From assembly GCF_003634755.1 (NCBI RefSeq), contig NZ_RBXA01000004.1:179699-243698 (forward strand): a stretch of 64,000 bases of DNA, given 5' to 3'. The notes under the pieces are model-generated. The model did no database searches and had not been told where the DNA came from. It was given only the letters and a program-made list of their open reading frames with translations. The translations under genes were made by a program, and so were the position numbers. Numbering within the stretch: the first letter of the stretch is position 1; each line of letters starts with the position of its first letter. This document shows, in pieces, positions 62,129-64,000 of this stretch. The DNA comes from Flavobacterium limicola. Lineage in GTDB: Bacteria; Bacteroidota; Bacteroidia; Flavobacteriales; Flavobacteriaceae.

Positions 62129-62706
62129 AATTTATGCCATTTACTTATACTACTTTGAAAAAAATTTAAATAGTTTTTAATTGTATTTACTGAAATTATA
62201 AATTTAGATAACTCTCTTAAAAAAGATCTCTATTTTTTTTACTATATGACTATTTGACTCAATATATTTGAGCTTTTTTTTAATTCACAAATTTTTTATT
62301 ATTTGGGATATAGTTTTAAATTTTCCTTTTATAGAAAAAATCTCCTCCTCTAAACTAATTGAACTCCGTACTCTATTCTTAAATAACTATAGCACTGTCA
62401 ATCCTAATTCTCCGCCGAGTTTTAATTCGTTTTTTTTACCTCAATCTAACTGAATTACATTCCTTTATCTTTAAAAGCTTTATCTTAAGTTTTCCACACT
62501 TGGTTCATAGATTAAAAATAAGATTTATTTCTTAACTTTCTGTGATGGCTAAATTAGCCTATCCAATCTTCTAATATATAATTCATCTTTATCAGTAAAA
62601 TTATCATATTTTCAACCAAAGATAAATACAACTATTCTCTCTAAAAGTACTAGCCTTTTCTCACTACAAAAATTCCAATAAATGAGTGCTTGAAAGCGAC
62701 AATTAC
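62129..62706. other. 578-base AT-rich stretch, no gene seen
   Basis: Short frames on both strands, none protein-like; no tRNA or hairpin terminator of note was found. It ends at the left inverted repeat of the decayed insertion sequence. Confidence 0.6.
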
Positions 62707-62788
62707 GGATCAATCCTAAATTTTGTGGGGAAATATTAAAAAAGGGATATTTGCATTTGTAAATAAACACCGACGGCACATTCATACA

Positions 62789-62938
62789 GCGAACTTATTG
62801 AATTACTATTACCCGAATTTATAGTTGACTACTTCGAGTTAACCTCATATAAAAAAGGAGAAGACATACTTCATCTTTATTTAAGAGAGATTAATTCCAT
62901 TCCTAAAGAATATCGTGAATATAAATTAAGTTCCAAAG
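62789..62938 (+). pseudogene. ISAon1-type N-terminal-region protein, truncated
   Basis: The frame reads SELIELLLPEFIVDYFELTS...GEDILHLYLREINSIPKEY...KLSSK, matching the first (small) protein of ISAon1-type elements up to its middle. After that it jumps to the second protein's sequence near 62938. No start codon is intact at the expected place. Confidence 0.8.
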
Positions 62939-62939
62939 T

Positions 62940-63812
62940 GATTTCAAAACCTGGGATCAACTAAAACACGCTGAGCAGTGGCTAATCTTTTCAGAAAACT
63001 TAGGCAAGTGTCTGTCTATAGATGAAACTTCACTCTCCAATGGCGAACTCTATACTATTATCACTAACAAAGCAGGAAAAGGAAAAAAAGGAAGTATAGT
63101 TGCTGTTATTGCTGGAACTAAAGCTGACACTGTCATTTTTTATTGAAAAAATCCCTCTGAAATTGCGCAGACAAGTCACAGAGATTACTCTTGACATGGC
63201 AGCAAACATGAGCTTAATTGCCAAGAAATGCTTTCCAAATGCTACACAAGTTACTGACTGATTCCATATTCAAAAACTAGCGTCAGAGGCTTTACAAGAA
63301 ATCAGAATCAAACACCGCTGGAAAGCAATAAATAAGGAAAATAACGCCATAGAAAAAGCTAAAAAGCGTAATACAAAATTCGAACATGAAGTATTAGCCA
63401 ATGGCGATACTCTTAAGCAATTACTAGCCCGAAGCCGCTATTTTCTATATAAAGACGACTCTAAATGGTCTAAAAACCAGAAAGACCGTTCCGCTTTATT
63501 ATTTAATTTATATCCCGATATCAAAGAAGCATATGGCTTAGCTCAAGATTTGAGGAATCTCTTTAAAAAAACAACCGATAAAATTATTGGACTTTCAAGG
63601 TTAGCCAAATAGCATGAAAAAGTAAATCAATCTGGTTTCAAATCCTTTAATACGATCTCAAAATCTATAATGAATCATTATCAAACCATTTTAACTATTT
63701 TGATAAGAGAAGCACAAATGCTTCTGCTGAATCTTTCAATGCTAAAATAAAAGCATTTAGGTTGCAATTTAGAGGCGCGTTAATAACGTTGCGTTTTTCC
63801 TTTTTAGGCTAA
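62940..63812 (+). pseudogene. ISAon1-type transposase, multiply disrupted
   Basis: Begins within the transposase at DFKTWDQLKHAEQWLIFSEN and continues CLSIDETSLSNGELYTI, then shows a frameshift in a T run at 63136-63141, an in-frame TGA at 63259-63261 (for the Arg of D-R-FH), a TAG at 63610-63612 (for the Trp of K-W-HEK), and a one-base loss at about 63693 before NYFDKRSTNASAESFNAK. It has no start and cannot make an active enzyme. Confidence 0.9.
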
Positions 63813-63900
63813 CTAATATCTATGCTTAATTTTTACTCCTCCACAGGTTTTCGGATTAATCCTTAATCACCCTCTTTTTTACAACCCCAGCATTTTTTTC

Positions 63901-63935
63901 GCACAAAAAAAGCCTATCTTTTCAGATAGGCTTTT
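63901..63935 (-). terminator. rRNA operon terminator
   Basis: Twelve-base-pair stem AAAAGCCTATCT / AGATAGGCTTTT with loop TTTC; on the minus strand a run of T follows. It lies just past the 5S rRNA 3' end. Confidence 0.92.
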
Positions 63936-63943
63936 CAAAGAAA

Positions 63944-64000
63944 GGCGACGACATACTCTCCCACATAACTGCAGTACCATCTGCGCAGGCGGGCTTAACT
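63944..64000 (-). rRNA. 5S rRNA, 3' portion
   Basis: On the minus strand the sequence reads AGTTAAGCCCGCC...GGTACTGC...GGGAGAGTATGTCGTCGCC, the 3' half of bacteroidete 5S rRNA. The rest lies beyond the window. An rRNA operon therefore transcribes toward lptB. Confidence 0.95.

Larger units (their letters stand above)
62707..63862 (+). mobile_element. decayed ISAon1-type insertion sequence
   Basis: Terminal repeats: left GGATCAATCC...TGTGG from 62707, right ...CCACA...GGATTAATCC ending at 63862; they match in the pattern GGATnAATCC and TGTGG at equal spacing. The element contains remains of both reading frames of the family, joined by an internal deletion, so it is about 1.16 kb long. No target duplication was recognised. 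It lies between lptB and the end of the rRNA operon. Confidence 0.85.

Noticed and set aside
62268..62453. 61-codon reading frame after lptB
   Set aside because: Low-complexity, unsupported, within a decayed AT-rich stretch.

Overview
The window is a stretch of a Bacteroidetes chromosome, almost certainly a Flavobacterium or close relative. The DNA is AT-rich and Shine-Dalgarno sequences are absent. Many genes are preceded by the Bacteroidetes -7 box TAnnTTTG, in two cases with a TTTG -33 element at the right spacing. The gene set is flavobacterial: OMP_b-brl_3 outer-membrane barrels, lipocalin-like lipoproteins, DUF5362, DUF4369, TIGR03643, an ISAon1-type element and exported MsrB/MsrA. All identifications come from reading the sequence; no database search was run.

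Layout. 1-24 kb is mostly housekeeping: a coiled-coil zinc-ribbon relative that has lost its cysteines, an alpha/beta hydrolase, rluF, a three-gene membrane/HTH regulator cluster with a repeated operator-like palindrome, corA, folD, ffh, argS, a TonB-type barrel, an asparaginase-cutC pair, a stand-alone fabH, an S9 peptidase, an orphan ABC ATPase, an OmpA-like lipoprotein and htpG.

24.4-28.0 kb is the most unusual part. Three co-oriented genes (secreted unknown, PIN-domain protein, CPBP membrane protease) are each followed by a 100-140 bp imperfect palindrome. The 7-9 bp that open each unit are the exact reverse complement of the left core of that unit's own palindrome, which is the signature of integron gene cassettes (attC sites). 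No integron integrase lies in the window, so this looks like a CALIN-type orphan array. From 27.9 to 30.1 kb related GC-richer repeats continue between an M20 peptidase, a truncated reverse ORF and a 56-residue membrane peptide.

30-34.5 kb holds an SbtA-type bicarbonate permease at the end of a five-gene operon (with Sua5, a DUF6671-like protein and two small proteins), divergent from a CbbR/CmpR-like LysR regulator. 34.6-47 kb carries DUF2254, a barrel receptor, a frame-disrupted DUF2721 gene, an EamA exporter, DoxX, AlkB, a sterol-desaturase-family enzyme, an M61 peptidase and lipoproteins. 47-62 kb has tRNA-Thr, manA, bcp-queD-idi, msrB-msrA, an M20D amidohydrolase, a 1.1 kb gene-free stretch, an FAD dehydrogenase, recQ, and the envelope cluster kdsD-tatC-CMD-lptB. 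The window ends with a decayed, internally deleted ISAon1-type element and the 3' end of an rRNA operon (5S, minus strand).
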